Below, one piece after another: positions 61,511 through 64,000 of a DNA stretch of 64,000 nucleotides. The notes beneath the pieces were generated by a model. That model saw nothing but the letters and a program-made list of their open reading frames with translations. It did not search any database and was not told the origin of the DNA. The stretch is from Girardinichthys multiradiatus (Eukaryota; Chordata; Actinopteri; Cyprinodontiformes; Goodeidae). The first letter of the stretch is position 1; each line of letters begins with the position of its first letter. The position numbers and the translations under genes were made by a program. The stretch is taken from contig NC_061808.1 of NCBI RefSeq assembly GCF_021462225.1, positions 19,629,119-19,693,118 of the forward strand. Reading direction: 5' to 3'.

Positions 61511-64000
61511 CTAAAATAATAAAACAAAATAAAAAGTAAAATGTTTAAAAGCTTATTGGACTTAACCCCAGCATTTATTATCAAATAAGCACTTAATTTA
61601 ACAAAAGCACATCAACAGATTGAAAGAACATACAAACATTGTGTGTGTGTGTGTGGTTGCTGGGTAAAGAAAAGAGAGTTGTGCGTGGTCCACTTCATGC
61701 TGCAGGGATAAAACAGCAAAGAAAAATAAACTGATGACAAGGTCCGCCATGTCTCCTAAATCCCATTCTAGACTGGGCCTCAAAAGGCTCTTGAAGCATG
61801 CAGTCGTCTGTCTCGAGCCTGGGTCCTGTTCAAACAGCTGCATCCTCTTCCTTCAGCGGGACTCTGATAACATTTGGTTATTTATTGCTTTTAAGACCCT
61901 ATCTCTCCTGCTTTTGACTTTGAAAGTCACAGCACAGGGCACGTTTAGGAGGCAAAAACCGAGAAAGTATGTTGAAAACTAAAACAAATGAGTTTGAGGT
62001 ATTTGGTGTTTGTCTCCTGATGGACTTGGGTCAGATATAAAAATAATTTTGGATTACATTTTTCTCACTATTTGGAAATTAAATTTGCTGGTTTTAAAGT
62101 GAATGTGCCAAGGGTTCAGATTTAAAAAGGGTTAAAATTAACGAGTATAGACTACAATGAGTGTGACAAATACGCAAACCTGACAGATTCAACTACTACG
62201 GGACAAGACTAAAGATAAGACATAGCTCCTGGGTTAGCAACCTACACATAATTTACTCTACCACCTCAACGTACTGCTGAACCCACAAATGCATTTTCCT
62301 TACCAGGTGGCTCCATTTAAATGGAAATAAACAGGCTTTCAAAAAGCATATGATTTATTGCCAAGAAGCATTGTTACAAGAAAATAAATAAATCAAATTT
62401 CATTGGTTTTGTGCAATGTTTAGTTGGTCACGATTTGCTTAAACCCTATGGAGTGGCTGAATGGCAACAAAAAAAAGCAGGCTTCCAAAACTTAAAAGCT
62501 GCAATAAAGCCACCACACAGAGAGAGGGGATGAAGAACTGTAGTTACATTCTGCATCAACCACCCTAGCTGCCCTGACAAGTGATAGATGGAGGCAGCAA
62601 TTAAAACTGGGTTACTAGTTTAAGCTGCGGAGCCTGGACCTGAGCAGTGGAGATTTCAGTGCCTTTCCCTGCAAACAAAGGCCATCAATCCTCAGAGCTG
62701 GCAAAGAGTGAACCAGAATAAAGAGATATCAATAGAAAAAATAAACAGGACAGTAAAAGAAGGCCTGCACCGAGAAGGAGAGGTAGACATTTAGAAGGCT
62801 GGTGCTATTAAGCTAAAACATTTTTACTGAAAGTTATGAACAAAGCCAAGGAATGATCCAGCATGCTCAACTGGTTGACATTACTTTCTCACAGTCAATT
62901 AAGAACTGTCAGAGTTTTACCTGACCTTTCCAGCCACTCATATAACAGGCTTAACGACAGTAAATCTATTGGCGAACCTTTACTTGGAAACAACCTCAAA
63001 AAAGGGGAGTTAATGCTGGACAAGTCAGTGGAAGCATGCAAAGAGGCGTGGCGGATTACACGTTGCTCTCTAGCGTTGTTTTAACAAATCACTACTGGCA
63101 ACTACGATGACAGTCCATCTCAACTTAAGGAGAATATTTTTTTTTTTACAGCGGCCGCCTCCTACAACTGTGCAAAAACCATAAATATGTCTGTTCAATT
63201 GCCTAAAAATAAACACTGTTGTGTTTAATATGCACTAAGATTTGAAGTTTGCATTTAAAGTATACTAAGAAGTAAACTCTCAAATTTCCAATGTAATCTT
63301 TGAAGCTTCTTGTTACTGGGCAATAGTTGAGGCCTTTCTGAGCAGGGACATGTTAAAGTGGTGTCATATTGCCAATGACGGTTAAATTAAAACGACTGCT
63401 GCCAAATCTGTCAATGCATTGAATGGCTGAATGGCAGTGTAAACATTCCTGTCTGCAATTCCTCCTAATCTGTTCTTTCTTGGTCTAATCACAAAAAAAA
63501 GAACAAAAGTACTTCTCTAAAACTAGAAAAACAAAAATTTAAAATGTTTTGCTGGCTTTAATTTCCTTTGACATCATTAAAACAATGGCGACATAGCAGA
63601 TTGGATCACTTCCTGCATAAGAAGAAATTATTATTTGATGGAACAGTGTAGTCTAAGTTTAACCCCATTCAAAGATGGAAAACCAGACCAATCCTCCATT
63701 TACATTTCCTTGTGAGCATTATCAAACTTCAGTCCTTTGCTTCCTATGTTTTTTCTCCTATGTAAAATAGGCTATTTAAGTACAAATCTCTAATGGTGAA
63801 CAATATAAAAATGTGTTCCTCAATTATCGCTACACACTGCTGGTTAGCATGCTAAACAAAGGCCTCTACACATTTGCCTGGCTTCCAAGAAAGCCAATTT
63901 TTTCTGTTTTGAAATACTTTCAGTTGCGAAAAAACACTTGCAGTCATGGTGACGAAACTTAAAGGAGCATCACTCATTACGATAACAGTGATTTAAACCT
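61511..64000 (-). other. pinx1: PINX1 intron, part, to right edge
   Basis: AT-rich, with a (TG)n tract at about 61640-61655. No further pinx1 exon, other gene or recognisable repeat. Confidence 0.55.

Overview
This is a stretch of a teleost (probably percomorph-type) nuclear chromosome. The evidence is split genes with GT/AG introns, an AT-rich background, and a typical fish repeat load: Tc1/mariner, L2 LINEs, a tRNA-like SINE family and a Ty3/Gypsy chromovirus. Three host genes are recognised, all on the minus strand: rp1l1 (positions 1-12506, 3' end off the left edge), sox7 (34576-36779) and the 3' part of pinx1 (43900-61510, 5' exons off the right edge). RP1L1-SOX7-PINX1 is also the gene order at human 8p23.1, so this looks like a conserved synteny block.

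Layout. 1-12506: rp1l1 exons 4, 3 and 2 (the giant last exon, a 166-nt exon, and the doublecortin exon). The 8.9-kb intron between exons 2 and 3 holds a 5'-truncated L2 LINE and a complete but decayed 5.9-kb chromovirus (4151-10077). That element has two LTRs, a 5-bp target duplication, and what looks like a Tf1/sushi-type self-priming site. 12.5-25.1 kb: AT-rich intergenic DNA with a duplicated tRNA-Leu locus (one copy decayed), a SINE with target duplications, inverted copies of a ~149-bp tandem repeat, and three correctly phased exons of a Ulp1-like cysteine protease fragment. 25.1-33 kb: a Tc1 element with an intact transposase, other Tc1 debris and a perfect 44-nt palindrome. 33-37 kb: sox7 (two coding exons, 405 aa) with a candidate TATA box. 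40-42.2 kb: L2 LINE. 43.9-64 kb: the last pinx1 exon, a 16.9-kb intron, the preceding 83-nt exon and further intron. The large intron carries a second Tc1 copy nested in an older Tc1 remnant, and several GC-richer islands that look like conserved non-coding elements.

The host genes do not form a pathway. RP1L1 is a photoreceptor axoneme protein, SOX7 an endothelial/endodermal SoxF transcription factor, and PINX1 a nucleolar telomerase regulator. The non-coding islands in and around pinx1 are plausible sox7 regulatory DNA, but that is inference. I found no CRISPR array, operon or prokaryotic system. The least expected signals are the self-priming arrangement in the chromovirus, the unannotated Ulp1-like exons lying between inverted repeat blocks, and the unusual first half of the rp1l1 doublecortin exon.
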